DNA of 64,000 nt from Cystobasidiopsis lactophilus (Eukaryota > Basidiomycota > Agaricostilbomycetes > Agaricostilbales > Chionosphaeraceae). Positions 52,405 through 63,118 of the stretch are shown here, piece after piece. Below the pieces are notes generated by a model that was not told the origin of the DNA, did not search any database, and saw nothing but the letters and a program-made list of their open reading frames with translations. Position numbers and translations under genes: made by a program. The stretch spans positions 1,612,001-1,676,000 of the forward strand of contig BCIO01000005.1 of the NCBI GenBank assembly GCA_001599975.1. The letters are read 5' to 3'. Every line of letters starts with the position of its first letter. The stretch's first letter is position 1.

Positions 52405-53583
52405 ATGCCCAACAACCTAGTGATCTTCGACTTTGACTGGTGCGGTTTGCTCTTGGGATCGACTAATCTGTTCATCCTGAGTCGATTGCGACAGGTCTTT
52501 CGTCGGTGAGGCAGCGTTGTGTTTCGTCGGGCGCCTTTGGGTCTGAAGCCAGTTCGTCGCCAGACCAAGACACAGACCGATGGGTTTTCGAGGTGCTGAA
52601 GCCGGAATACCGTATAGCTATGAAGCAGCTTGCGGACAAGGTGCAATGGACCGACCTTTGGTGAGGGCCTTCCTGGCCGCATCTCGCGTTCAAAAATTTA
52701 CGCTCCCCATCTCGACCAGCGCTCAACACCTCGTCAAGCTGCACGAAGATGGCTTCACAGTGGACCAAATTGCAGATTCACTCCGTAAACTGCCATTCGT
52801 GAGTTCTAAGGCAAGCAAATCGCGCTGGAGCTCAAAGGCGACAAACAGCACCCGGCCGTCAAACGTGGTGTAACGACCTACAAGAAGGCTAACGATGCGA
52901 CCTTCCTGTGCCTCTCCAACGCCAACACGTTCTATATTAACACTATTCTGAACGTGAGAGCCTTCCTCATTTGCGCTTGGAGTTCATCGAAGTCAACAGG
53001 CGTTGTTGCTCACAGCACCACGGCCTCCAAGACCTCTTTCTGGAGATCATCACCAACCCGGCAGAACCTCAAGCTTCTGGTTTGCTCAAGCTGGAGCGGA
53101 GAGTCAAGCCGGATGGCGTGCAACACAGTTGCAAGGTCGGCTGCAGCCCAAACATGTGCAAAGGTCAGCCGCTCCCTGGCCCTCTCTGTCCTTGCTGAGG
53201 TCAGATTACATCAGGCGAGGAGTTGGTCAACTGGGTCGGGGCTCGCGGTGGCTTCGAAGCGTTTAACAAGATCATCTACGTCGGCGACGGCTCGAACGAC
53301 TTCTGCCCCCTGCTCAGGCTCCGAGCGTGCGTTCTTGTCCTTTCCATGTCTCCAATAAGACTAAACACGTTTAAGACAGCCAAGACGTAGCGTTTGTTCG
53401 GAGGCACCGCGGCCTGGAGAAGCGCATCGAGAAGGAAGGCACCGAGCGAGGGCTCCAGTGTGTCATCAAGAAGTGGGCTGGCGGTTCGTTCTCTCGCTTC
53501 TCTGGGCGGTTTCATGTCGTCTCATGTTTTTTGTCAATCCAGGATGGGAACTAGAGCAGCTCTTTTTGAACGAGGAGGCCTGA
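52405..53583 (+). CDS. HAD phosphatase, PHOSPHO1/PHOSPHO2 family
   Basis: Cytosolic HAD-superfamily phosphatase; relatives act on pyridoxal phosphate, phosphocholine or phosphoethanolamine. It starts MPNNLVIFDFDW at 52405 and continues across an intron into SLVDQDSDRFVFEVL, the DxDxS nucleophile motif. Then come QWTDLVRAFLAASRVQKFTL, DSLRKLPFHPAVKRGVTTYK and FLCLSNANTFYINTIL (motif II Ser). The cysteine-rich KVGCSPNMCKG is typical of PHOSPHO proteins. The Lys/Asp motifs follow in FNKIIYVGDGSNDFCPLLRL. The end is IKKWAGAWELEQLFLNEEA (stop 53581-53583). About seven exons. Confidence 0.85.
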
Positions 53584-53691
53584 GAGGTGGAGGGTCAGTG
53601 CGCGTGGCGACGGGCCGTGCAGCGCAAATGAAGGCCCCAGTGGCAAAAATCTCTCTTCCCCCTCGCCGTCCACTGTGCCCCTTGTAAATCG

Positions 53692-55473
53692 ATGCACGGC
53701 CACCACCGAAAGCGGTCGTCCATAGCGTCCGTCGAATCGACGCTGTCGGAGCCCTTCACCGTCGTCTCCGAGCTCTCGAGCGCCTTCACTACCCCTTTCA
53801 ACACACCTGGCTCGTCGAGTAAAAACCGAGCGGGCGGCGAGGACGACTCGGACGATGACTCAAGCAGCCGGTCGCCCACGCCCTCCTCCTCCAGCGCCTC
53901 AGCTCGCTCCGATTCGCACCCGTACAACTTGGCAGACCATTTAAGAGCGGCGCAGGTCAGCAGAGGGCCGTCGCCCGCTCGCGCGCCCTGCCCGTCCACT
54001 TGGTTCCAGGAGCAGCAGCAGGAAGGGACGCATGTGGCGGACGATGTGCTCGAGGCCGAGTCGAGGCGGCTGAAGGAGCTGGAGAAGAGCGAGCCTCTGC
54101 TGCAAGAGGCGCCGGACCGCTTCGTGCTCTTCCCCATCACCTACCCGTCCATCTGGCGCTTCTACAAGACGGCCATGGCCTCCTTCTGGACGGCGGAGGA
54201 GATCGATCTGTCACACGACCTCGCCGACTTCCAAAAGCTCACCGCCGGCGAGCGCCACTTCATCATCCACGTCCTCGCCTTCTTCGCCTCCGCCGACGGC
54301 GTCGTCAACGAGAACCTGATCGAGCGGTTCTCAAACGAGGTGCAAGCGGCAGAGGCCAGGTGCTTTTATGGTTTCCAGGTGCGCTGGCCAAAACATTTAA
54401 TTTATTTTGTGCGTGAGTCGAGATCTGACCACAATGGGCTACAGATCATGATGGAAAACATCCATTCCGAAGTCTACTCCCTGCTGATTGACACCTATGT
54501 GCGAGACACCAAGGAGAAGAACCACCTGTTCCAAGGGATCGAGACCAGTTGCGTCGCTTGCTCTACATACTCTTGACTTCGAGTCTAATTCTTTGCCAAA
54601 ATGCAACAGTCCCGGCCATCAAACGGAAAGCCGACTGGGCACTGCGGTGGATCTCAGACCAGCGGACGACGTTTGCAGAGCGACTAATAGCGTTCGCCTC
54701 GGTCGAGGGCATCTTTTTCTCAGGTTCGTTTTGTTCCACCTGAGCTCTCCCTCCATCTTGTGCTTAGAAGGAATCTATCCTGGACAGGTTCATTCGCGTC
54801 AATATTCTGGCTCAAGAAGCGCGGTTTAATGCCGGGCCTGACCTTCTCCAACGAGCTCATCTCCCGCGACGAAGGCCTGCACACCGACTTTGCCTGCCTG
54901 CTCTTCTCCCACCTGGAGCACAAGCCCTCGCAAGACCGCATCTACTCCATCATCTCCTCCGCTGTCGAGATCGAGAAGGACTTTCTCAGCGACGCCTTGC
55001 CGTGCGCTTTGATTGGCATGGTGCGTCTGGATCCCACCGCTATCAGCTTGGCAATTCACTGATCCTGATGTTTCCTTAATGCACAGAATGCGGATGCCAT
55101 GTGTGCCTACATCGAGTTTGTCGCGGAGTGAGTGCTGGCCGACCTCGGCCCGTATCGAAACTGGGCTTAATGCTCCCTTTCTCCACAGCCGGTTACTTCG
55201 AGCGTTAGATTGTGAGGCGCTGTACAACACCAAGAACCCCTTCGACTGGATGGAAGGCATTTCGTGCGGCCCTTCCCTCTTTTGCCACCTTGCCTCGGCT
55301 GACACCGGTTCCTTCCGCACAGCCTCTCCAACAAGGCCAACATGTTCGAGTCTCGAGTCAGCAACTACCAGAGGGCGCGGATCATGACAGCACTAAGCGG
55401 CCAAGAAAGCACCGTGGGCACGCCCGGCCCAGCCTGGAACGACGAGACCTTCACCCTCGACGCCGAGTTTTAA
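53692..55473 (+). CDS. RNR2: Ribonucleotide reductase small subunit
   Basis: R2 subunit carrying the di-iron/tyrosyl-radical centre for dNTP synthesis. It starts [20 protein letters not shown] at 53692; a disordered Ser-rich leader of about 110 residues precedes [20 protein letters not shown]. Iron-ligand segments follow: [20 protein letters not shown] (Asp/Glu), [20 protein letters not shown] and [20 protein letters not shown]. Then come [40 protein letters not shown] and [20 protein letters not shown]. The end FTLDAEF matches the R1-docking heptapeptide FTLDADF (stop 55471-55473). All liganding blocks are present, so this is the catalytic Rnr2 type, not the inactive Rnr4 type. Six or more introns. 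Confidence 0.95.
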
Positions 55474-55957
55474 ATCAAGAGAGCATTACTAGAAGATCTT
55501 CTTACTTACAGTGATGCCCCAATTAGTGTGTACCATCAGAGTGCTCTTAGATGGCACGAGCCCTTTTCTTGTACTTTTTCGACCTTTCCTCCCAGCTCCG
55601 CCACCCGCCCCTCTGCCCTTTTGTCTCCTTGTATTGTCGATCTCCCCAATTCTCGACCTGTGGTTTGAGTTTAAGGCGTTGCCTTGCCTATAATGCGAGG
55701 ATGCCGTCCCCTGTGTCGACTGCAGGGCCTGGGTCCGGACAAGCCCAATTTGGCAAAAATGTGTCGCCACCTTCTCTGCCCCTATTCAAGTTTCCGTTTC
55801 CTAATGCGTTACCGTCTGAACTCTATTCTTTGACCTGTATCAATGTCGCTTTCTCTTCTCTATATACACCCATCTTGAAGCGCCGCTCGGTTGGATTGGA
55901 GTTCGACCCAGCCGGCGCCAGTGCCAAGAAACCAACTTTTTAACGACTACACGAACG
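55474..55957. other. Intergenic region RNR2 / seven-pass membrane protein
   Basis: About 480 bp. Contains RNR2 3' sequence and a pyrimidine-rich stretch (roughly 55560-55640 and 55845-55860) leading into the next gene. No gene-like protein segment. Confidence 0.45.
55861..55866 (+). promoter_or_regulatory. Candidate TATA box
   Basis: TATATA about 97 bp before the start of the seven-pass membrane protein gene, just after a CT-rich run. Confidence 0.35.
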
Positions 55958-57539
55958 ATGGCAGCACCCATACTCTCGCCTGAGGCGGCTCAGAAGTACC
56001 TTGGCGATCCACGTTTGTTCCATGTTTTCACGGAGGGGGAGAAGATTCAGCTCTGGTTTCTGGTCGGCGCCTTCGCCTTCGTCTCGCTCCTCCACGTTGT
56101 TTACGTCGTCCTCGCCCTTCGGAATTGGAAGCTGGGGCGGACACCTTTCCCTTGGCTCTTTCGCTTCATTCGGCGGCGCGAGGGCAACTACCTGGTGCCT
56201 CATGGCTCCCACCTCTTCGTCCTCTTCGCCCTTCCCACCTACATCCTCTTCCTCTGCGAGCTCATTTACCTCTACCGCTACTATGTGGAGCGCAACATCC
56301 AACTCACGTTCACGTTTCTCTCGCAATTCTCCTTCATCCCTCTCTTAATTGGCGGCAGCCTTTCGATCGCCTCCCACATCTTCAGCATCTGCTTGATGAT
56401 GGACTCCATGAAGGCCAAACTGCGCCTTCCGCCTGCGTGGCTGTACAACTCTCTCACGTATGGCTTCTTGATCTTCTTCTGCTTCACCAGTTTCGCCCTT
56501 GCGTAAGTCGCCTCGGCCAATTCTTGAGTCAAGTTCGAACGGAGGCTGAACCCGCGCGCAGCATTTGGCAAAGCAAGCCCTCGGAGGCCTTTGACCACCT
56601 CTTGAGGAAGTCCGTGGGCTACCTCGAGGCTATGGCCGCGGGCACGTTCGATCCCGCCGACAATCTGAAGTTCATTGCCACTTCCACCGCTTTGATCAAA
56701 GCCCGAGAAACCTTCACTCCCCGCGTTGAGGCTTGGACCTGGAGTGAGCCCCCTTTTGCCGAAGCCGACATGGATTCGGACTCATCCTAAGCTGCAGCAA
56801 ACATCGGCTTCGCGATCCTCATCATGATGATTTATGTGCCATTCTGCGGGCTGTGTAAGTGGCTTCGCTGATCTGACTGAGCAATTTCCTGACCTTTCAT
56901 GGGCAGTCTTCCACCAGCTCCGCATGATTCGCTCGGACAAGGCCGCCTTGCACAACGCCGAATCGCAGACAATGCGCGGCACCTTAGCGTCCAAGCCAGC
57001 TGCTCAGGACAACCACGATGACCTGTCCCCTACTTCTGGACTATTGGGACTGTTCAAGTTGGATGTCACGACATATGTGAGTCGCTTGTCCGCTGCCACC
57101 TTTGGGGCGATAGCTCAAGGGCATTTTCAACAGGTCGTTCTCCGCGCCGTTCTCCTTATGTGCATGGGAACCATGGGCATCGCACTGGCCCTAGTCGACA
57201 TCGCCTTTGTCTTTTACGACTTGGGACCAGGCACAACATTTGTGAGCCCAGCCTGCCCTCTTCGCACCCGAGCATATGGCTCAAGGCGTCTCGCAGTTTG
57301 TTCCTGGCACTCTCGCATTCAGCTGGCTTGTCGCTGGCTTCGGCTTCATCTTTTCGGTCGCCTTCATCTGCCAGATTTTGGCGGACAACAGTTTCAAGCC
57401 CGCCTCCACAATGCATCACGAAACTGGGCTCAGCACGAACAAGAATTTCCGCGTCAGCCTACAAAGCAACCGGAAACCTTCTACAAGCAGCGACAAGGAG
57501 ATCTTGGTGGGCCAGGAAAAGTACGAGGGGCAGTTGTAG
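55958..57539 (+). CDS. Seven-transmembrane protein, unknown function
   Basis: Integral membrane protein of about 430 residues, starting MAAPILSPEAAQKYLGDPRL at 55958. Seven hydrophobic spans are visible: IQLWFLVGAFAFVSLLHVVY; LFVLFALPTYILFLCELIYL; FSFIPLLIGGSLSIASHIFS; SLTYGFLIFFCFTSFALA; NIGFAILIMMIYVPFCGLFF; VVLRAVLLMCMGTMGIALAL; and FSWLVAGFGFIFSVAFICQI. Between spans 4 and 5 lies a soluble loop of about 65 residues with helices (SEAFDHLLRKSVGYLEAMAA). The C-terminal tail of about 50 residues is Ser/Lys-rich and polar (NRKPSTSSDKEILVGQEKYE; stop 57537-57539). The layout resembles a GPCR-type receptor, but no class motif (DRY, NPxxY, retinal Lys) is seen, so function is unknown. Confidence 0.75.
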
Positions 57540-57574
57540 ACTTCGTGTAATTTGTTTGGAAGCTGTCCGCCAAC

Positions 57575-58214
57575 ATGCAACGGATTTCATTGCTTAGATC
57601 TTTTAGAATTCAGTCTCTTCGACCATATAGCACACCAGCTGCCACAGATGATCTGGTGGCCAAGCTCAGAGCTGCTCTGAAAGAGTCAATGCGAGCTCGA
57701 GACACCTTCAAAACTGGCGTTCTCAAAGTAGGCTGTCTCCTTTTGCTTTGGAGTCCTCGTATCTGATTTTTGATACTACCAGTCTGCTTTGGGCGACGTC
57801 CAAACCGCATCGCACCTTCCCAATGCGCCCGCGTCCAGCAAAACTTTGCGAACCAGCATAAAACGGCGTCAAGATGCTGTCGAAGGTTTTCGCGCTGGGA
57901 ACCCACCGCGCACCGATTTAGCGAGCTCTTATGAGCAAGAAATAGGTACGCGGATTCTCAAGCCAAAGGGAGGTCGACTCGCTCTGAGCGCTTGGTTGGC
58001 CGCAGCGATTCTTTCCGCATTTTTGCCATCCTCCTCTGACTCAATCCTCAGCAGTACCGAGTTGGAAGCACTAGCAACGAAAATACGGGAGGAGCTAGGC
58101 GCCACTTCAACGATGTCCTCGGTCATCAACGCCATCAAGGGTCAAACTCAGGCGCAAGGGAAGGACATTGCCTTAGCGGTCAAGAAGGTCTTTACAGCTG
58201 CCACTAAAGCATGA
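57575..58214 (+). CDS. AIM41: Mitochondrial YqeY/GatB-C-terminal-like protein (AIM41)
   Basis: Small mitochondrial protein with the YqeY (GatB/E C-terminal-like) helical domain. The N-terminus MQRISLLRSFRIQSLRPYST (start 57575) is a clear presequence. It is followed by DDLVAKLRAALKESMRARDT, FKTGVLKSALGDVQTAS, KRRQDAVEGFRAGNPPRTDL and SSYEQEIGILSAFLPSSSDS. Then LSSTELEALATKIREELGAT precedes SSVINAIKGQTQAQGKDIAL and the end KVFTAATKA (stop 58212-58214). The order matches bacterial YqeY and yeast Aim41. The start lies only 35 bp after the stop of the upstream seven-pass gene on the same strand, and the end is 51 bp from the convergent DAHP synthase. Confidence 0.85.
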
Positions 58215-58265
58215 TGAGTAGGAATGGAAAATGCTCAGGCGGTGGAAGGGGTATCAAATGCAATT

Positions 58266-60128
58266 TTAATGAGAATTGGTCCGGGACGGCTCTCTTGATC
58301 GCAAGCCCTTTAGGATCTCGCTCTCGGTTCGCTTGCCCTTGCGCTCGTTTTGGAAATAGTTGGAAATGAGGAAGGCTGTGATGCAATTGCTGTTTAAGCA
58401 TTTGCCCTGTGCTCAAAGTATAAAGGGGGGCCACCCACCAATGTCCAGTGACTGTTCAGCGTTGAGCCGAGGGTCGCAGAATGACATGTAGCGCAAGCCC
58501 AAGTCTTTTCCTTGAAGTTCCATGGAGCCGCCGATGCACTCAGTGACGGAGAAGCCATCCTTGTCGACATCGGACGTGAGCTCCAGGTGCACGCCACCCA
58601 GTCTCGAGCCCTGCTGAGCGTGGATGGTGATCGATTTCGAGATCTCGACGACGATATCGGCCAGATGGCGGGTCTTGATGCCGCCCTCGACGGTCTTGGT
58701 GTTGCCGTGCATGGCGTCGCAGCACCAGACGACCGGGTGGCCCGACGCTTGAACGGCCTTGATGTGCTCCGGCAAGCAAGCTTCCACCTTGTCCGCTCCG
58801 TAGCGGCAGATCAACGTCACTCGGCCCGCTTCCTTGTCCGGGTCCAAGATCTCCAACAATCGCAGCAGCTCGGCAGTTGGCAGCGTCGGCCCGCACTTGA
58901 TGCCTATCGGGTTTCGGATGCTCCTGAAGTACTCGACGTGCGCGCCGTCAATCTGCCGGGTGCGGTCGCCGATCCAGAGGAAATGGCCAGAGGTGTTGTA
59001 TTGAAAAGGCGTTTGGAGGGTGGGGTGCGGCAAAGTCCGAGTGAGGGCGTCCTCGTACTCGAGCATTAAGCCTTCGTGACTGGTGAAGAGGTCAACGGAC
59101 TGCAAGGCGCCGCTACTGTTGCCCGCCGTGTCGGCGCCAATGGTCTTCATGAAGTCTAACGAGTCCTCTATCCGCTCGATGATGCCCTCGAAAGCAGCGT
59201 GCAGCTGTGGTGATCGGACATGCGAGAGCGACCAGGTTCGTGGGTGGTGCAGGTCTGGTCGGCGCGGATGAAACCGCATGCAATGCTGCAATGTGGAGGA
59301 AAGGACGAACCTGCAAACCCGCTGCTGAGAAGGGAGCGGATGTAGTTGAGCGTGACACCAGAGTGATAGTAGGCCAACAGCAGCCGCTCTGGGTCCGGTT
59401 CTCGCTCGTCCAACCCGAAGCCATTCACATTGTCGCCTCTGTTAGCTCTCAACCACGAGTCAGAGCTGGTCAACTGAATAGGATAACTGCTTCTCACCTG
59501 AAGCTCAACACTTCTTGGCCATTCACCATCTCTGTCGGCTTACTCCGAGGCTGTTTGCAAGGAGCTTCGAGTCAATCGCGGTCAAGGACAGAAGTCGAGA
59601 GGTTGCCTCACTTTGGCATACTGTCCTGCCCCTCGAATGATTCTCACAACAGGTAGGCGAGCACCGTGAATGCTGCAGGTCGACCGTCAATGACAGCCAG
59701 TTGAGATGATATAAAGTTCGCAAGCCCTACATGACGAGAGACATGAGCAAGAGCAAGGAGATCCGAGATTCGATGGGCTGCTGGCTGCAGTAGTCGAACA
59801 GCTCGGCGCAGTCGCCACCTTGCAGGAGGAAAGCTTTGCCTTCTGCCACCTGGGCTCTGTGAGGGGCCGCGCGAAGGACATCAAAATTTTGAGAACAGAT
59901 GACAGTAGGCCTCCGCTCACAGCTGGCTCCTTAACCTCTCGATCTTCGCGAGAATCAGAAAAGAATGAGCGAGAGCTGACGAAGAATGCAGTAGCACGAA
60001 GAGCTCACTTCAGTGGGCGAGACGAGGGGAGGCAGCTGGCGCAGCTTGTCAGTGACGGGGCCGAGCTTGGGCGCATTGGCCTCGCCATAGACGACGTTTT
60101 GGGTGACAGTCTTGCTTCTCCAAGACAT
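58266..60128 (-). CDS. Class II DAHP synthase
   Basis: First step of the shikimate pathway: phosphoenolpyruvate plus erythrose-4-phosphate to DAHP. It starts MSWRSKTVTQNVVYGEANAP at 60128. Class II (plant/AroA-II) landmarks follow: AEGKAFLLQGGDCAELFDYC, PVVRIIRGAGQYAKPRSKPT, SFRGDNVNGFGLDEREPDPE, LHHPRTWSLSHVRSPQLHAA, SHEGLMLEYEDALTR, HFLWIGDRTRQIDGAHVEYF and RNPIGIKCGPTLPTAELLRL. WCCDAMHGNTKTVEGGIKTR comes next, then GVHLELTSDVDKDGFSVTEC with metal ligands, and RYMSFCDPRLNAEQSLDIAF (stop 58266-58268). This is not the class I Aro3/Aro4 type of budding yeast. No arom neighbours in the window. Confidence 0.93.
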
Positions 60129-60273
60129 GTTGGTTGGTAGACCCAAAGCGAGAGTCAAGGCGGCAGAGTGAGCTTCTGCTCAGGTCAGCCTCCACGCAAG
60201 ATCCGCGCAATTTGAGGTTGCTCAGCAGACACCAACAGGCCTGGCCACATAAGGCCTCAATTCAAGCAAGCCA
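60129..60273. promoter_or_regulatory. Divergent promoter region DAHP synthase / PPZ
   Basis: 145 bp between divergent start codons; no clear TATA box. Confidence 0.4.
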
Positions 60274-62228
60274 ATGCCGTCCTGGTTCAACAAGCTCGCC
60301 TCGTCAGCGAGCGGCAAGAGCAAGTCGAGTAGCTCGAGCAGCAAGGGCAGCAGCTCCAGCCGGACCAATGGCGCCAGTTCCAGCTCCTCAGCAGCCCCGC
60401 CGCCCGCCCAGCCCATTCCCATAGCCGACACTGGAGCAAGCAAGGCGGCCGCCAACGCCAATGGCAGGCACAACTCGACCGACACCATCGACGAGGACCT
60501 CGCCGCGCACACGGCCAAGTATGGCTCCTCCCCCAGCCACGCCAAGCGGCAGGCCAAGGGATCTGGGGAGGCGGACGACGACGCTGACGTCGAGGAGGAG
60601 CCGCTCGACCTCGACAGCGGGCCAGGGCCGGGAGGGCAAGCGACCACGCCGGCCAGCTCGACCACCCACCACAACAATAATGGCTCGGCCACGCCCGCCG
60701 CCACCGCTGCGCCGCCCGCCGTCGCCTCGCCCAACGCCGACATCCCCATTACCCAGACCATCCTCTCCAACCCGCTGCCCGCCGCCCAGGTCAGCCAGCT
60801 CGCCCACCAGCTCTCCAACACGTCCCTCTCCGCCTCCGGCTCTGGCGTCCTCTCCTCCTCCACCGCCGGCCACACCGCCGCCGCACCCTCCAACTCCAAC
60901 ATCAAGACGTTTGACATCGACGAGATGATCGCCCGCCTGCTCGACGTCGGCTACTCCGGCAAGGTCACAAAGTCGGTCGCGCTCAAGAACCCCGAGATCA
61001 CGGCCATCTGCCAGGCCGCCCGCGAGGTCCTACTCTCCCAGCCCACCTTGATCGAGCTCTCGCCCTCGGTCAAGATCGTAGGCGACGTCCACGGCCAATA
61101 CTCGGATCTGATCCGCCTGTTCGAGATGTGCGGCTTCCCACCCTCGTCCAACTACCTCTTCCTCGGCGACTACGTCGACCGGGGGAAGCAGAGCCTCGAG
61201 ACCATCCTCCTCCTGCTCTGCTACAAGATCAAATACCCCGAAAACTTCTTCCTCCTCCGAGGCAACCATGAATGCGCCAACGTTACTAGAGGTGCGCTTG
61301 CCTCCCCCCTACCTCTGCATCCGGTGATGACAGGCTAAGCGGGTTTCGCACAGTGTATGGCTTCTACGACGAGTGCAAGCGGCGGTGCAACATCAAAATC
61401 TGGAAGACCTTCATCGACGTCTTCAACTGCCTGCCTATAGCCGCCATCGTGGCGTCCAAGATCTTCTGCGTCCACGGTGGGCTTTCACCGTCGCTGGCTC
61501 AAATGGAGGACATCCGGAAGATTTCCCGGCCGACTGACGTCCCGGATTACGGCCTGCTCAACGACCTGCTCTGGAGCGACCCCAGCGACACGGCGGTGGA
61601 CTGGGAGGATAACGAGCGGGGCGTGTCATATTGCTACGGCAAATCCGTCATTGCAGAGTTCCTGCAGCGGTACGACTTTGACCTCATCTGCCGGGCGCAC
61701 ATGGTGGTCGAAGATGGGTGCGGCCGCTCTCCTACTCTTACTTCATCAGATCCTTGACTGATATTCATACGTTGTGTGTCACAGCTACGAGTTTTGGAAC
61801 GACCGGACGCTGGTTACCATCTTCAGTGCTCCGAATTACTGTGGAGGTGATTTCCCTTCCTCTTTCTTCCCACTTTCGGCCCTCAACTCATCTTCCTTGC
61901 CCCAAAGAATTTGATAACTTCGCGGGCACGTACATTTCGAGTTTTTCTACTACATTTGACTAATTTTGGCCTCGGGAACCCAGCGATCATGTCCGTGTCC
62001 GAAGATTTGCTCTGCGCCTTTGAGCTGTTGAAGGTGGGAGCCTCTCTTCCATTACAAGACCTTGTTCGAATGGTGACAATGTGTTTGTTGTGTCCTACAG
62101 CCACTCGATGGTCCAGCGCTAAAGAAGGAGTTGTGAGGCCGGCTTCCCGCCTAAACGGCTATCGAGGCTTTGGGCTGACAGTTGTTACCACCAGAAACGC
62201 AAAGCGGCGGAAACACCTTGCCAGCTAA
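60274..62228 (+). CDS. PPZ1: PPZ-type Ser/Thr protein phosphatase
   Basis: Fungal PP1-like phosphatase that controls salt, K+ and pH homeostasis. It starts [20 protein letters not shown] at 60274, with a possible N-myristoylation-free Ser-rich leader; about 210 disordered residues follow. The catalytic domain begins [20 protein letters not shown] and carries [100 protein letters not shown] and [31 protein letters not shown] and [15 protein letters not shown] are PPZ signatures rather than PP1. The C-terminus is [16 protein letters not shown] (stop 62226-62228). One intron, 61926-61983, has a GC donor (GCACGT); using it restores FDNFAAIM. Confidence 0.92.
61926..61983 (+). other. GC-AG intron in the PPZ gene
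   Basis: Donor GCACGT, acceptor ACCCAG, 58 nt. With it the frame reads FDNF, then [11 protein letters not shown] as in other PP1/PPZ enzymes. The only nearby GT (61930) does not keep the frame. Confidence 0.7.
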
Positions 62229-63118
62229 GGAATAAACATAACGACTCGTCTCTCTCGCTACCCCACTTCCGGCACTCTTATTTCCTCGTCGCGTCTAATA
62301 CCCTCGCACTTTGTGGCGCTCTTCGCTTTTTTCAGCCTGTGTCTCGTCTTCGCTTCTTCTTCTGAACTCTCTCCTCTTTCTTTTTGGGGCCCTTCGCAAG
62401 GGCGGCTACAAGCACAACAGCAAGAATCCTCAGCCTTGCTTTAATCACAGCGCGCCGCACGCACTAAAGACAGCACTTTCTCTACTACACCAAGGGTTCG
62501 ATGGGTCGGCTGCGTCTCTCCGAAGAAAGGGCTGGATGCTCTTCCTTCTTGGGCTTCTTTTGGGTTTGGGGGTCCGCGGGCACGCATTCGAACTTGTTAT
62601 GATGCATCTTAAGAATGATAGAGAACCAGCAGAGCAGCCGCCGGCCTATCTTTGGAGAGCTGAGAGCTGTGGTCAGCCCGGTTCACCGGCCTCGCCGCCT
62701 CTCACTCGCACCGCTCTCAGCATGAAGCCCCAGAGCACTGCCTCGGGTGGCAAAATCGGCTCAAATATCGATCAAATGGACCTTAATCGCACAGCGCGCT
62801 CTCCTCTTTGGGAAATCTTGACTGTAGCACAGTGCTACGATCGCGAGAGCAGTGGCCGGCCTGATCAAGCACGAGCTGAAGAAGCGCGATTGAGGGAGAC
62901 CGGTAGCTTTTCGGGGCTGGATACTTCAAGGACCCCGTTTAGTGGCGGAGCCTCCATTGGGAAATACCCGGTGCTCGGAGTGTAGGCCAAATCTGGGCTC
63001 GGTGCGATAAGCCCAGAGGAGAGCCCAATGCGATTTGTCGCCATTTGTCTCCGTCTGACCGAAGCGGCCATCGTCAGACTCCTCTTCGCAAAGCAGTCGG
63101 TCCTGAGAACTCACAGCG
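62229..63118. other. Long intergenic region / leader of the C2H2 gene
   Basis: About 890 bp, the longest gene-free stretch in the window. It begins with a CT-rich part (about 62248-62395). An open plus-strand frame (62311-62985) shows no conserved segment. Probably PPZ 3' sequence plus promoter and 5' UTR of the zinc-finger gene. Confidence 0.4.
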
